Shown here piece by piece: positions 1 through 8,364 of a DNA stretch of 64,000 bases (the stretch's first letter is position 1; every line of letters begins with the position of its first letter). The DNA is taken from positions 1 to 64,000 of the forward strand of contig JABGVH010000148.1 in assembly GCA_018646195.1 (NCBI GenBank). The letters are read 5' to 3'. The position numbers and the translations under genes were made by a program. The notes beneath the pieces are model-generated. The model did no database searches and was not told the DNA's origin. It was given only the letters and a program-made list of their open reading frames with translations. Origin of the DNA: Halobacteriovoraceae bacterium. Its GTDB lineage: Bacteria; Bdellovibrionota; Bacteriovoracia; Bacteriovoracales; Bacteriovoracaceae.

Positions 1-968
1 GCTTTATTGATAGAGAGGTGGTCGAAGTGATGCTTGGATTTAAGGGTCTTCGCCATTAAGTTAGAGTATTCCGACTCATCGAAAGATTTCTCTTCAAAAT
101 AAATACTAAAAGTGTGAATGGGAGCGCCAACTATGTCAGTGGCGTACTTGGCGATACATGAGGAGTCGATTCCACCACTTAGAAAAACCCCATAGGGCAC
201 ATCAGTTTGTAGACAGCGAGAAACTGAACTCTTTAAAAGACCGCGGAGTTTCTCTTCGATTTCACCCTCAGAAAGAGTCAGCGGTCTAGTGTCCAAATTA
301 AAGTCCCAATACTCTTCAATTTTGAGTTTCTTCTCATCTATATTAAAAATAAATTGCTGCCCTGCTGGTAGCTTAAAAATATCTTTAAAGACCGTTCGCG
401 GCGCTGGAATATAATCGTGAGCGAAATACTTCATCAGTGAGAGCTTATCTTGTGTGGCCTCTATCTGAGGGTGCTTGACCAGCGAAGAGAGCTCTGAAGA
501 AAAGGCAAATAACTTACTATTTTGAGTGTAGTAAAAAGGCTTCTGGCCGAAGTGGTCGCGGGCGCCAAAGAGCCGCTTCTTAATCTTATCAAAGATCACA
601 AACGCGAACATGCCATTTAACTTTTTGGTCATGCTGGTGCCCCATTGATCGTAGGCCCGCAGTAGGGTTTCGGTATCGCTGTGATCGGATACAAAACGGT
701 GCCCAAGTATTTCTAATTCGGCCCGCAGTTCTAAATGATTGTAAATTTCACCATTAAAAACCAGCCCAAGCTCACGGCCTCTTAACCACATCGGTTGCTC
801 ACCACCACTATGATCTAAGATCGAAAGGCGCTTATGTCCCAAGTAGAGAGGAATTTCAGGAAGGCCAGCGTAGCCGGTGGCATCGGGTCCGCGATGAGTG
901 AGAGCTTCGGTCATCGACTGAAGGTCTGCTTCATTTCCAAGGCCTGTAAATCCACTAATTCCACACAT
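1..968 (-). CDS. asnB: Asparagine synthase (glutamine-hydrolysing), C-terminus cut by window edge
   Basis: The gene reads leftward from an ATG at 966-968 and runs off the window. About 322 codons are visible. The protein begins MCGISGF, so Cys2 is the N-terminal nucleophile of the class II glutamine amidotransferase domain. RGPDATG, NGEIYN and a DTETLL segment follow in the usual order. The synthetase domain starts further on and shows the PP-loop ATP-pyrophosphatase motif SGGIDSS. The family transfers glutamine amide nitrogen to aspartate, or to another carboxylate in sugar-modifying relatives. Full-length members have about 600 residues, so roughly half is missing here. No clear Shine-Dalgarno precedes the ATG. 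Its neighbours are membrane glycosyltransferases and a sugar epimerase, so a role in surface-glycan amidation is possible, but that is inference. Confidence 0.92.
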   Translation of the reverse strand, partial: MCGISGFTGLGNEADLQSMTEALTHRGPDATGYAGLPEIPLYLGHKRLSILDHSGGEQPMWLRGRELGLVFNGEIYNHLELRAELEILGHRFVSDHSDTETLLRAYDQWGTSMTKKLNGMFAFVIFDKIKKRLFGARDHFGQKPFYYTQNSKLFAFSSELSSLVKHPQIEATQDKLSLMKYFAHDYIPAPRTVFKDIFKLPAGQQFIFNIDEKKLKIEEYWDFNLDTRPLTLSEGEIEEKLRGLLKSSVSRCLQTDVPYGVFLSGGIDSSCIAKYATDIVGAPIHTFSIYFEEKSFDESEYSNLMAKTLKSKHHFDHLSINK

Positions 969-1049
969 AGGGGAACGACTCGATGCTGCGAAGGGTTAAC
1001 TAAAATTGCATAAATTCTATTCATTAGAAGGTATCATTGGCCCCAACAT

Positions 1050-2585
1050 ATGAAAACTTTAACTGCCTCTCTCAAGCATCATCAGCGCACCTGGCTACTG
1101 GGAACAACTCTTTTCCTACTGGCCTTCACTGTTCGCGCGCTTTTAATTAGCAGCGCTCGCTTTACCTTCGATGAGGCCAGCTTCTTTGAAATAGTTCATA
1201 AGACTTTCGAGGGTGAAATCTTTCCGCTCTTGGGCTCCCCTGTTACCGCCGGAAAGGCCCGGATGCCCGGTTCACTCTTCTTTTTATTTATGACGATTAG
1301 CCAATTTTTTAGCCCTGGCCCCGAAGCGGTCAATCTCTTCACGGCCTTTTGCAAAGCGCTTGCGGTGCTTTTTGTTTGGCGCGGCCTACGCTACCGCTTT
1401 AGTCGCAGCTCCTCTTTTCTAGTGGCGCTCTTCTTTGCCTGCTCCCCTTGGAGTATTCTTTACGGTGAGCGCATCTGGAATTCCAATTTGATTGGTTTCT
1501 TTGTCGCCATCGCTTTTTGGGGCAGCATAAGCCTGCGCTACCGCTACAAATCCTGGAAGCTTATCGTAGTTATGATTTCTTGTGGGGTAATGCCACAAAT
1601 ACACCTCTCCGCTCCGATTGTTTGGGGCCCGATAATGGCCTTGATCTGGCCGACTCGAAAAAGCTGGAAAATTTCAACCCTCTGTCTGGGCCTTTTAGGA
1701 ACTGCTTTTTTCTATATTCCCTACTTGCTCTATGAATTCCAAAATAACTTTAGCAATATGAAACTTATTTTTTCTGAGTCTGTTAAAACCAAGCGAAGTT
1801 TTTCGCCACTGTTAAAAGTGCCTGCACTATTGCTCAAGTTTTTAACCCTCGATACCAGCTATCATGAGCTAAGCGGTTATTGGTGGGGATTATCGGAGCG
1901 TAAAACAATCAATGCTCTTCTGTTTGGAACCGCCGTTAGGCCTCAAGGTTTTTTTAGAATACTCTTTCTTACTAGCTCTTTTTCACTGCTGGGCTGGATG
2001 TTATTTGAGAATATCAAAACCCTTTACCGTCGCACCAAAGTGGCCGGATTCTGGCGGTCCCTGGGCTTTTCGGGCCAGGTATTGATAATAGGGGTGCTCT
2101 TTAATGCCGCTTTTTTAATTTGGACTGGAAAAAAAGTCTTCCCCCATTACGTCCAACCACTAATGCCTTTTACGCTCTTTCTATTGGCCCATCCCCTCGA
2201 AGGAATTTTGCTAAATCCACCCAAGCTAAAGCTCTTTTCGATATTATTAGGGCTTTTCTGTTTGGGAGGCATTTCATCTTCTTGGAATATTTCAAAACGC
2301 CTCGACGCCAAAAACGGGCTAGAGGTACATAGGGCGGTTATCGAGAAAATCCTGGCGGATATTCCTAAGAAAACCAGCTCTGTTTACCTGGATTTTAATT
2401 TTTTCTCGACACCTGAAAGTTATCAGATCTTGGCGCGGCGTAGCTACCGCCGTAAGCTCTTGTTTAGAGATAAAAATTCTGCTTTTCACTACTTGCTGAC
2501 GGATGGTTCAGGAGGTAAAACGGAAGGAGAAAAACTATTAACGATCGGCCCAGTTATTCTCTATAAGGCGCCGACACGGAATTAA
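1050..2585 (+). CDS. GT-C fold membrane glycosyltransferase (PMT/ArnT-like, GT39/GT83 type)
   Basis: A 511-residue polytopic membrane protein with about ten hydrophobic segments. After the first membrane segment there is a periplasmic FTFDEASFFE stretch, which fits the acidic D/E motif used by polyprenyl-phosphate-dependent GT-C enzymes of the PMT_2 type. A WSILYGERIWN motif lies in the next loop region. The C-terminal ~110 residues form a smaller, mostly non-membrane region, as in ArnT-like proteins. The enzyme probably moves a sugar from a lipid carrier to an acceptor on the periplasmic face; donor and acceptor cannot be read. It is followed 11 nt later by a UDP-sugar epimerase on the same strand, so the two are probably co-transcribed. 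The Shine-Dalgarno is weak and distant. Confidence 0.7.
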   Translation: MKTLTASLKHHQRTWLLGTTLFLLAFTVRALLISSARFTFDEASFFEIVHKTFEGEIFPLLGSPVTAGKARMPGSLFFLFMTISQFFSPGPEAVNLFTAFCKALAVLFVWRGLRYRFSRSSSFLVALFFACSPWSILYGERIWNSNLIGFFVAIAFWGSISLRYRYKSWKLIVVMISCGVMPQIHLSAPIVWGPIMALIWPTRKSWKISTLCLGLLGTAFFYIPYLLYEFQNNFSNMKLIFSESVKTKRSFSPLLKVPALLLKFLTLDTSYHELSGYWWGLSERKTINALLFGTAVRPQGFFRILFLTSSFSLLGWMLFENIKTLYRRTKVAGFWRSLGFSGQVLIIGVLFNAAFLIWTGKKVFPHYVQPLMPFTLFLLAHPLEGILLNPPKLKLFSILLGLFCLGGISSSWNISKRLDAKNGLEVHRAVIEKILADIPKKTSSVYLDFNFFSTPESYQILARRSYRRKLLFRDKNSAFHYLLTDGSGGKTEGEKLLTIGPVILYKAPTRN

Positions 2586-2596
2586 AGGATAGGGTC

Positions 2597-3559
2597 TTGA
2601 AAGTTTTGGTAACCGGCGCTGCTGGATTTATCGCCTCTCATTTATGCGAAGCACTATTGACCACAGGTCATGAAGTGGTGGGAATTGATAATTTCGACCC
2701 CTTTTATCCCATCGAATCTAAGAAAGAGAATCTTGAACTTCTTCATCAGCATAAGGGCTTTAGTTTCACAGAAGGTGACCTCTCTGACGCTCCATTTGTC
2801 GAAAAATTTTTAACTTATCATCCAGTAGACCTAGTCATTCACCTAGCCGCTAAGGCGGGAGTCCGGCCTTCTCTGGAAGACCCAATTGGCTACGTCAACG
2901 CCAATATTACGGCGACGGTTTCTCTCTTAGAGGGAATGCGCAAAAATGGAATAAAGAAATTCATCTTCGCCTCTTCGTCTTCAATTTATGGCGAGAGTAA
3001 GACGGTGCCATTCAAAGAAGACACCTCTTTTGATCACTCCATTTCTCTCTACGCCACTACCAAGCAGTCGGGAGAGCTATTCACCCGCATGTATCATAAT
3101 CTCTACAAATTAGATGTTATCAACTTGCGATTCTTTACCGTCTACGGTCCTCGTCAGAGACCAGATTTAGCAATTCACAAATTTTTAAAATCGAACCTAT
3201 TGGACGAAACTATCACTATTTTTGGCGATGGAAGTATGGCCAGGGATTACACCTATGTAAGTGACACCGTCCAAGGAATAATTGGGGCCATGAATCGTAT
3301 TGTGGAAAACCCAAATGTTTACGAAACCTATAATTTAGGCAATTCTCATCCAGTCTCTTTAAAAGAATTAATTTTAGCGATTGAAAAAACAACCGGAAAG
3401 CCGTTGATCATCCAACGGACCGATGTTCCCTTAGGTGATGTACCTATAACTTATGCAGATATTAGCTCTTCTAAAGAAAAACTTGGTTATCATCCTCAAG
3501 TCTCCCTTGAGAGTGGATTAGCGGAATTCTATAAGTGGATTCAAAAAAAGTATTCTTAA
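2597..3559 (+). CDS. NAD-dependent sugar epimerase, UDP-glucuronate 4-epimerase-like
   Basis: A 320-residue extended short-chain dehydrogenase/reductase. The N-terminal Rossmann motif is GAAGFIASH, followed by an acidic VVGIDNFDPFY strand end. HLAAKAGVRPSLEDP is characteristic of UDP-glucuronate 4-epimerases. The catalytic triad is visible as Ser in SSSSIYG and Tyr/Lys in YATTKQSG. RFFTVYGPRQRPDLA and FGDGSMARDYTYVSD are further family signatures. The start is TTG at 2597, supported by the purine-rich AAAGGATAGGG just upstream. The product probably interconverts UDP-glucuronate and UDP-galacturonate. A UDP-glucose dehydrogenase that could make its substrate lies at 53221. The stop is 5 nt from the end of the convergent GT22 gene. 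Confidence 0.88.
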   Translation: MKVLVTGAAGFIASHLCEALLTTGHEVVGIDNFDPFYPIESKKENLELLHQHKGFSFTEGDLSDAPFVEKFLTYHPVDLVIHLAAKAGVRPSLEDPIGYVNANITATVSLLEGMRKNGIKKFIFASSSSIYGESKTVPFKEDTSFDHSISLYATTKQSGELFTRMYHNLYKLDVINLRFFTVYGPRQRPDLAIHKFLKSNLLDETITIFGDGSMARDYTYVSDTVQGIIGAMNRIVENPNVYETYNLGNSHPVSLKELILAIEKTTGKPLIIQRTDVPLGDVPITYADISSSKEKLGYHPQVSLESGLAEFYKWIQKKYS

Positions 3560-3564
3560 GTTCT

Positions 3565-5007
3565 CTAAAACTTGATCTGGCATTTAACTAAAGTCCAGGC
3601 CTTGGAGTTAGTCTGCCATTTCATGGGCCGACCCCCAAACATCAAAAGCCATTCAGGATAATTTGAAAAAACTAATTGGCATTGTTCAAATTGCTTAAGC
3701 TTATGAAAAAACTTCCCACGATTTGAGAAAAACCAAGAAGTTTCATTCTTTAAAAGTATCAACGCTGGGTCCGAATCATCACTAAGCATTTTTATTTTCG
3801 GATGTACAACTCCAAAATAATTTACTTTCAACTTTGCCAAGAAATAGGGATTGGTATCGCCATAGATATGTAATTTGGGAATCTCCAAACCGCGGACCGC
3901 TTTAAAATAGTCATGGGAAATATGCGCCGGCTTAAAGGCCATTGTTAATAGATAGAGTAAGTTAAAAATCCAGACGATCTTAAATCCATTCTTCCACCAA
4001 GGTCCCCAGTATCTTTTATACTCTTCAATAAAGAGAACCCAGACAAAGGGAATGATGGCGACTAAAGGGAAGAGGAAGCGTAGCTCTTTATGACCTATCA
4101 AAAGGTGAACAAGGAAAAAAGGTAGGCTTATCCAGGTTAAGAGGTGTTTTGGTTTTTTTATCCAGAGCCAGAAAAATGAAATCAGAGTTAAAATACCGAG
4201 AGGCGGGAAGGATTTTCTAAAAATGTATTTAAAGTAATCGTACCAGGGGTTAACTCCAAAATTTGAAACTTTACCTTCAAATAAATTCTGGACTACGTAA
4301 TTCCAGGGAGAAAAAGTCCACTCGCCATATCCCCAGCGATCAACCAATACCCCAAGAGAGATGGTTAGTACTATCACTAGCGAATGCAGCCAAAAACGTT
4401 TCCATTTGAGACCATCGAAAAAGAGGCTCCAAAGATAGAGAAAGAGGATCATAAAGCCTAGATGAAAGCGCATTAAAAAAGAGAGCCCAAACAGTAGACC
4501 CACCTCTAGCGCTTCCCAACGACTTTCTTTTTTAGAGAGAAAGGACGCCAGCCCGATCATAAAGAGCGAGCCTCCCAGCCCTTCGGCGGAATGGCGGGCG
4601 TGAATATAGGGTAGGTACCAGGTACTAAAGAGTAATAATGGCAGTAAAATTTTAGCGGTGTAGCTTTTTTCAATCAGGGTATTTCTTTTCTTATACAGAA
4701 CAAATAGCGAGTAAAACCCCAGTATTGCCGCCCAAAGGCGAAAGACGAAGGCCCAGAGGTGAGGCGTAAAAATACCTCCTAACAGCAGTGAAGGTTTTAC
4801 TAAAAGGTAGTAGAAGAAGGGCTGAATAAAGGGTCGCATGCCTTCAGTAAACTCCCAGGGGAGGTCTGAGCTTGGAGATAGTTCCAATTTATAATTAAGA
4901 AATTCGAGAATTTGAAAATGCTCATCCCAATGGTGAAACCCTGTACTAAAAAGAGCATAGACGAGGTGCATGGCGAGACTGAATAGAATCAGCTTTTTAG
5001 GGGTCAT
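3565..5007 (-). CDS. GT22-family (Alg9/PIG-B-like) membrane mannosyltransferase
   Basis: A 480-residue multi-spanning protein. The first loop carries HHWDEHFQ, the acidic motif of GT-C enzymes. The central loop has a GHKELRFLFP motif, which matches the hallmark H-K-E-x-R-F of GT22 glycosyltransferases (Alg9, Alg12, PIG-B). The family uses lipid-linked mannose-type donors on the non-cytosolic face of a membrane. Bacterial members sit in polysaccharide or lipoprotein-glycan loci. Around ten membrane segments precede a ~100-residue C-terminal domain rich in Phe, Trp and Lys. It lies 32 nt downstream of the SNF2 helicase gene on the same strand and ends against the epimerase gene. The sugar specificity is unknown. 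Confidence 0.75.
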   Translation of the reverse strand: MTPKKLILFSLAMHLVYALFSTGFHHWDEHFQILEFLNYKLELSPSSDLPWEFTEGMRPFIQPFFYYLLVKPSLLLGGIFTPHLWAFVFRLWAAILGFYSLFVLYKKRNTLIEKSYTAKILLPLLLFSTWYLPYIHARHSAEGLGGSLFMIGLASFLSKKESRWEALEVGLLFGLSFLMRFHLGFMILFLYLWSLFFDGLKWKRFWLHSLVIVLTISLGVLVDRWGYGEWTFSPWNYVVQNLFEGKVSNFGVNPWYDYFKYIFRKSFPPLGILTLISFFWLWIKKPKHLLTWISLPFFLVHLLIGHKELRFLFPLVAIIPFVWVLFIEEYKRYWGPWWKNGFKIVWIFNLLYLLTMAFKPAHISHDYFKAVRGLEIPKLHIYGDTNPYFLAKLKVNYFGVVHPKIKMLSDDSDPALILLKNETSWFFSNRGKFFHKLKQFEQCQLVFSNYPEWLLMFGGRPMKWQTNSKAWTLVKCQIKF

Positions 5008-5039
5008 GGGTAAATTTTACGGGAGCGAAGGTGTGATTT

Positions 5040-8000
5040 CTAGGAAAAAAGCTTTTCGAAATCTTTCATCGTCAGCTTTCCAGAAAAATGCTCATCATCA
5101 TCTTCTGGAAGTAGGTCTGTGAAGAGCTTTCGCTTATATTCCTGTAATTCGAGGACCTTTTCTTCGACACTGTTTTTAATCAGCGGTCGATAGACTGTAA
5201 GGGTATTCTGCTGGCCTATACGGTGGGCCCGGTCAATCGCCTGAGTTTCGACGGCCGGATTCCACCAAGGGTCCATTATAAAAACATAGCTGGCGGCGGT
5301 TAGGTTGAGTCCAACGCCCCCGGCCTTAAGGCTAATTAGAAAGACTTGGGCGTCGCCATTTTGGAAGACATCGACTTGTTCTTGGCGCTTCTTAATAGAC
5401 TGACTGCCGTCTATTCTAGTTAATTTCCAATGCTTCTCATGTAATTCTTTTTGAATGATATCTAAGTAGGTCGTAAATTGAGAGAAGACGATTGCTTGGT
5501 GTCCCTCTTCTAAAATTTGCTCGAGTGTTTCAATTAAAAATGTAATTTTAGTTGAATGCAGAGCATTTGCTTTTCCGGGGTTTTGATACTGCCAGAGGCA
5601 TTTTTGGCGCAGCTGTAAGAGACCTCTTAAAATTTCGCCATACTTTCTCTTTGATGGCGCAAGTTCGATCTTCTTCTTAATACTGGCGAGGGTATTTTGA
5701 TAGTCGTCACGCTCTCCTTCTTCAAACTCCAAGAAGACATTATTTTCAATTTTAGGTGGTAGGTCTTTTAATACCTGGCCTTTAGTTCGTCGCAAGATAA
5801 ATGGACCGGCAGTTCTTCTGGCCAATAAGCGGCTCTTAGAAGTAGAAGTTGTGCGGACAAATTGTAAATCTCCCCAAACTCCAGGTATCGCCAGGTCAAG
5901 AATATTGTAAAATTCCGCCAAATCATTCTCTACTGGTGTACCAGTCAAACAGATTCGAAAGTCTGCCTCGATTTTACGGGCGGCAAAGGCACCTAGTGAA
6001 CGGATATTTTTTAGGTGCTGAACTTCATCTAAAATCATGATGTCGAAATGTTTATCTTTAAAGACTCCATCATGTTCTCTTTTCATTACTCCATAACTGG
6101 TCAGAATAATTTTACAGTCATCAGGGAAAGTTCTCTCTCCACCGTGATAAATATGAGACTTCATTTTTGAGAATTTCAAAATTTCTTTTTCCCAATTGAT
6201 TAAAATAGTCACGGGACAGACAACTAGCACCCTATCAATTTGATCGTGGATACTTTGTATAAAGGTTATTGCTTGCAGTGTTTTACCAAGACCCATATCA
6301 TCGGCCAGGCACGCGCCTAGCTTATTCTCATAGAGAAAACGTAACCATTGATAACCTGTCGCTTGGTAGGGACGAATAATTTCCTTCATCTGGTCTGGAA
6401 TTTCGTATTCAGGCATCTCTTCAAAATTGGCCAGTCTGTGGCAGAGAGCTTCTTCTTCGGGGGTCAAAGCACCTTCAATTCCTAGTTTCTTTAATTCAAA
6501 GAGCTCAAAGACCCTGGCGCGATTAAAAGGCAGTAGAAACTTATGTTCGTCTTCCTCGGCGTTTTCTTCAGTTTTATTGCTCTCTTCCTGTCCTTCAGTT
6601 TCGGCCTTGGCTTCGTACTTTATATACTTCTTCATGAACTTCAGAAGATTTTTCTGGTCGCCATCGAGCAGTACCAGACCCTGGCTTGTCATCGCTAGCC
6701 CATTGTCGAGGTCTGAACGCTTTATGATATCGAGGTCTTCTGACGAAACATTTAAAGAGAGGTCAAACCACTTAGTGGAAGAGCTTCTTCTTTCAAAGCG
6801 AATTTTAGAACTCCAACGGGAAATTTCCTTGCGATCGTAGAATACCGCCACTCCATAGAGGGAGAGTCTTTTATGAAACTCCGCTAGCCCCTGGAAAAGG
6901 TTATTGGGAGAAATATTATAAGTCACTTCGCGAGTTTCTTCCGAGTACTCGGAGAACCGAAAAAGCATCTCACCAAAACAATCCAGTAAAGAGCAAATTA
7001 TTTCTAGAGAAAGTCGATTATCTACCTGGTAGATACACTTTCTTTGATCATCGTAGTAATGGGACTTCTCGCTGGCGCGGGCGTATTCAATTAGATTGAC
7101 CCAAACGCTCTTATGATTCGCCGGCAGTAGGTTTTTTTTATAATTATCGGTATCCAGCTTTAATGAATCCACCAGAGAAGTGATAAAAGCATAGGCATCT
7201 TTCTTTTTGCGAAAGCTTCCCAGCAAACCGTTACCAAAGGTAAATTTAGTCAAGAGCTCGGGGGGCTCAATAAGAGTGTCTTGATCATTTTTAAACTGGA
7301 AATTTATTTGAATCTGGCTCTTATTAGGATTTTTATTGAGAGTCACTAGAGTGTGGATACTTTCTCTCGGGACGTCTTCAATAGCAGTTTCATCGATGAT
7401 GACCGAAAGTTGCTCATGATGCTTAAAGGAGATGACCTCTCTAATCAGATCATTTAAAGAGAAGCGGTCCCTATTGAGCCTAATCTTCTGGATTAGCTCA
7501 CTTAAGTGCTTAGGTAGGTGATAGGCCTCACCAGTTTGCCAATTAAAGAGATAGAGCTTCTCAAAAAGAGAAATTTTATTATTTACAGCACCGTCTTCCG
7601 AAATATAGCTAAAACTGATCGGTGCGAAAGGCTGAATTTCTTCCGGCGTATTCCTCAAGTAATAAGAAGCCGAGTTAAGATGGATCTGTAATTTCCCGAC
7701 AAATTTTTCTGGTATTGGAAAGTTTACGACTTTCTTAGTGTGCAGCAGGTATTGCAATGAGGAGTAGGTCGGATTATTTGGTGATCCCACCAACTGGTGA
7801 GGACCAGGAATAATAGTTCCGTACTGCTCAACTGAGACACCAATATTTTGACCAAAATTAATGGGAGGGTAAATACTTCTCTCACTATCCTGGTGATTTT
7901 CTTGCTGTAAATAGAAAGTCATAAAAAGGCAGGTGGCGTGGCGGCAATGACCTTGGTCGGTCCACTGATGGCAGTCACAATTTGAGGAGATAGGTCCCTC

Positions 8001-8228
8001 TTCACTTTCTAAGAGTCGGCTTTTAAAAACTACTTTGGTTTCATGAGGACGGTCTTCTTGAACGATGCCCGAAACAATAAAGTACTTTGCAGTATCTCCT
8101 TTTGAATAAGAGATTGAGATACGTGAGGTCCTTAAAATTTTCTGAGCTTCGCTAACGTCTAGAGTGCCAAAGTATTTTTGAGCCTCTTCAGTTATCGCTT
8201 CAGGTAGGTGCCAGGATTCGTAATTCAT
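5040..8228 (-). CDS. SWIM zinc-finger SNF2/RapA-family helicase-like ATPase
   Basis: A 1062-residue DNA translocase. Near the N-terminus is a SWIM zinc finger (Cys84, Cys86, Cys95, His97, pattern CxC-x8-CxH). A long ~500-residue middle region follows, including an acidic Glu-rich linker (EGQEESNKTEENAEEDE). The C-terminal third is a full Snf2 motor: Walker A DDMGLGKTLQA, LTSYGV, DEVQHLKN (DExQ-type Walker B), LTGTPVEN, then the second RecA domain with FSQFTTYLD, SLKAGGVGLNLT and the arginine finger in QAIDRAHRIGQ. All motor motifs look intact. These proteins remodel protein-DNA or RNA polymerase complexes. The gene stands alone behind the rpoD terminator, with no methylase, nuclease or phospholipase-D partner, so I do not read it as a defence island. 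Confidence 0.88.
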   Translation of the reverse strand: MNYESWHLPEAITEEAQKYFGTLDVSEAQKILRTSRISISYSKGDTAKYFIVSGIVQEDRPHETKVVFKSRLLESEEGPISSNCDCHQWTDQGHCRHATCLFMTFYLQQENHQDSERSIYPPINFGQNIGVSVEQYGTIIPGPHQLVGSPNNPTYSSLQYLLHTKKVVNFPIPEKFVGKLQIHLNSASYYLRNTPEEIQPFAPISFSYISEDGAVNNKISLFEKLYLFNWQTGEAYHLPKHLSELIQKIRLNRDRFSLNDLIREVISFKHHEQLSVIIDETAIEDVPRESIHTLVTLNKNPNKSQIQINFQFKNDQDTLIEPPELLTKFTFGNGLLGSFRKKKDAYAFITSLVDSLKLDTDNYKKNLLPANHKSVWVNLIEYARASEKSHYYDDQRKCIYQVDNRLSLEIICSLLDCFGEMLFRFSEYSEETREVTYNISPNNLFQGLAEFHKRLSLYGVAVFYDRKEISRWSSKIRFERRSSSTKWFDLSLNVSSEDLDIIKRSDLDNGLAMTSQGLVLLDGDQKNLLKFMKKYIKYEAKAETEGQEESNKTEENAEEDEHKFLLPFNRARVFELFELKKLGIEGALTPEEEALCHRLANFEEMPEYEIPDQMKEIIRPYQATGYQWLRFLYENKLGACLADDMGLGKTLQAITFIQSIHDQIDRVLVVCPVTILINWEKEILKFSKMKSHIYHGGERTFPDDCKIILTSYGVMKREHDGVFKDKHFDIMILDEVQHLKNIRSLGAFAARKIEADFRICLTGTPVENDLAEFYNILDLAIPGVWGDLQFVRTTSTSKSRLLARRTAGPFILRRTKGQVLKDLPPKIENNVFLEFEEGERDDYQNTLASIKKKIELAPSKRKYGEILRGLLQLRQKCLWQYQNPGKANALHSTKITFLIETLEQILEEGHQAIVFSQFTTYLDIIQKELHEKHWKLTRIDGSQSIKKRQEQVDVFQNGDAQVFLISLKAGGVGLNLTAASYVFIMDPWWNPAVETQAIDRAHRIGQQNTLTVYRPLIKNSVEEKVLELQEYKRKLFTDLLPEDDDEHFSGKLTMKDFEKLFS

Positions 8229-8288
8229 TTATTCCTTTAGAAAAGCCTAATCCTTATTGTAGCAGGGAAGACCCTCTCTCAATAGGAC

Positions 8289-8317
8289 GAAAAAAAAGCC
8301 GTCTCGCAGGACGGCTT
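8289..8317 (-). terminator. Rho-independent terminator after rpoD
   Basis: On the minus strand, AAGCCGTC and GACGGCTT form a perfect 8-bp stem around a 6-base loop (8296-8317). A run of T residues follows directly (8289-8297 read in reverse). It lies between the rpoD stop and the SNF2 start and closes the trmB-dnaG-rpoD operon. Confidence 0.9.
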
Positions 8318-8344
8318 CATAAAATTTATTGTTTTAAGAACGGC

Positions 8345-8364
8345 CTGAATCCTTACGGATTCAG
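8345..8364. repeat. Perfect inverted repeat overlapping the rpoD stop codon
   Basis: CTGAATCC and GGATTCAG form an 8-bp perfect stem with a 4-base loop. The rpoD stop (TGA, read from 8361-8363) lies inside one arm. No T-tract follows on either strand. The true terminator is 28-50 nt further downstream, so this may be a 3' mRNA-stabilising hairpin. Confidence 0.6.

Noticed and set aside
6427-6840. A 137-codon open frame on the plus strand inside the SNF2 gene
   Set aside because: It is antisense to a well-supported helicase gene, Ser/Phe-rich in a way that mirrors Glu/Lys codons of the real gene, and has no ribosome site.
5040-8228. SNF2 gene as part of a DISARM- or restriction-type defence system
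   Set aside because: No methylase, nuclease, DUF1998 or PLD gene lies nearby; neighbours are rpoD and a glycosyltransferase.
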